DNA of 13,722 nt from an uncultured Microcaldota archaeon (lineage in GTDB: Archaea; Micrarchaeota; Micrarchaeia; Anstonellales; Bilamarchaeaceae), in the NCBI GenBank assembly GCA_903920925.1, contig CAIXOA010000024.1, positions 1-13,722 on the forward strand, in the 5' to 3' direction. Each line of letters begins with the position of its first letter. Within the stretch, counting starts at the first letter, position 1. The position numbers and the translations under genes are program-made. The notes under the pieces were generated by a model. The model was not told the origin of the DNA. It did no database searches and saw nothing but the letters and a program-made list of their open reading frames with translations. Shown piece after piece: positions 13,198 to 13,722 of the stretch.

Positions 13198-13722
13198 ATG
13201 AACATGGCAAAACGGGATTTGGTCAAGCCGCTTGGCGTGCACACCGCGCTGGGGCACCTGAATGAGTTCGGAAGATGGAAAGAAATTCCCTACCTGCGGG
13301 AGAACGGGGGCATGCTTCCTCCATTCATCATCGCGGTGGGGAGCCGCGTTCGCGTCATTAATGCGGTCCAGGCCCTCGGGCTGAAAGACCCGGTTTTCAT
13401 AGACGAGGCGGCGAGAAGGCTGTTTGGCACCAGCGCTATGGGCAGGGTCTCGCTTCTCATCGGCATAAAAGAGAAGAAGGGCTTGTATTTCCCGATCGCG
13501 GTGGTTGAAACGCAGATGGGATGCCCGGCAACCCAGATAAACCTGCGCGAGGCGCTCTATTTCTCAAGCAGCGAAGGCTACAACTTTGCGAACGAACGCA
13601 TTCAAAGCGACGGAATCTACGTAGTGCGCGCAGGCACGTGCGCAGGCGTCAACAGCCTGCAAAAATCGGAATTCAGGATGGCGATAGGCGACATAGGGAT
13701 TGCGACCGAGAGCTACGGCTCC
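13198..13722 (+). CDS. Nucleoside phosphorylase (uridine phosphorylase-like), 3' end outside window
   Basis: The frame is open from the ATG at 13198 to the window end, giving the first 175 residues; the usual length is about 250-300. The PNP/UDP phosphorylase pattern is visible: A-V-G-S-R-V-R-V-I-N-A-V around 47-58 (the phosphate-binding G-x-x-x-R region), E-T-Q-M-G-C-P-A-T-Q-I-N near 104-115 followed by L-R-E-A-L, V-R-A-G-T-C-A-G-V near 144-152 corresponding to the R-x-G-T-x-G-x-x motif, and G-D-I-G-I-A-T-E at the end. Such enzymes split nucleosides with phosphate to a free base and ribose-1-phosphate in salvage or catabolism. The second glycine of the GTCGG-type motif is alanine here. The substrate-specific loop lies beyond the window, so uridine versus purine preference is undecided. 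It has its own promoter and is divergent from the permease. Confidence 0.85.
   Translation, partial: MNMAKRDLVKPLGVHTALGHLNEFGRWKEIPYLRENGGMLPPFIIAVGSRVRVINAVQALGLKDPVFIDEAARRLFGTSAMGRVSLLIGIKEKKGLYFPIAVVETQMGCPATQINLREALYFSSSEGYNFANERIQSDGIYVVRAGTCAGVNSLQKSEFRMAIGDIGIATESYGS

Noticed and set aside
1..13722. CRISPR array or insertion sequence with transposase
   Set aside because: No regularly spaced repeats of CRISPR size and no transposase frame were seen; the only tandem repeats are within the lipoprotein gene.

Overview
This window looks like chromosomal DNA from an archaeon, most likely a DPANN-type lineage (Diapherotrites or Micrarchaeota-like). That placement is an inference without database support. 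The evidence is archaeal TATA-like boxes sitting 22-30 nt before start codons (often GTG, which suggests leaderless mRNAs), a two-subunit 2-oxoacid:ferredoxin oxidoreductase with a fused gamma-alpha chain, an Mre11-type nuclease, a CarR-type split lycopene cyclase, a DUF2797 protein, and a lipoprotein with tandem 'CTDSDGG' cysteine repeats of a kind I associate with DPANN genomes.

Layout: (i) 1-1620 appears to be the right end of an integrated mobile element. It holds the 3' part of an unknown AT-rich gene, a convergent tyrosine recombinase, and a tRNA 3'-half that the recombinase frame reads through in antisense. (ii) 1744-5243 (+): membrane-anchored metallophosphoesterase, two lycopene cyclase half-proteins, Mre11-like exonuclease, GT2 glycosyltransferase. 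(iii) 5244-5328: an 85-nt imperfect palindrome that folds as a three-way junction, directly after the glycosyltransferase stop. (iv) 5412-8093 (+): korA/korB, then an orphan two-TM protein to 8922. (v) 8919-12873 (-): a decayed DUF2797 copy, a cysteine-repeat lipoprotein, an intact DUF2797 gene and an APC-family permease. (vi) 12874-13197: divergent control region. (vii) 13198 to the window end (+): a nucleoside phosphorylase, cut off by the window edge.

Most genes seem to be transcribed singly or in pairs. The clear couplings are the overlapping cyclase genes and the abutting korA-korB pair, which would make one enzyme oxidising 2-oxoacids with CoA and ferredoxin. The rest is a mixture of DNA repair, sugar transfer, envelope, amino-acid uptake and nucleoside salvage with no obvious shared pathway. 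The observations most worth following up are the three-way-junction element, the tRNA-fragment/split-integrase junction, and the remnant of a second DUF2797 gene.
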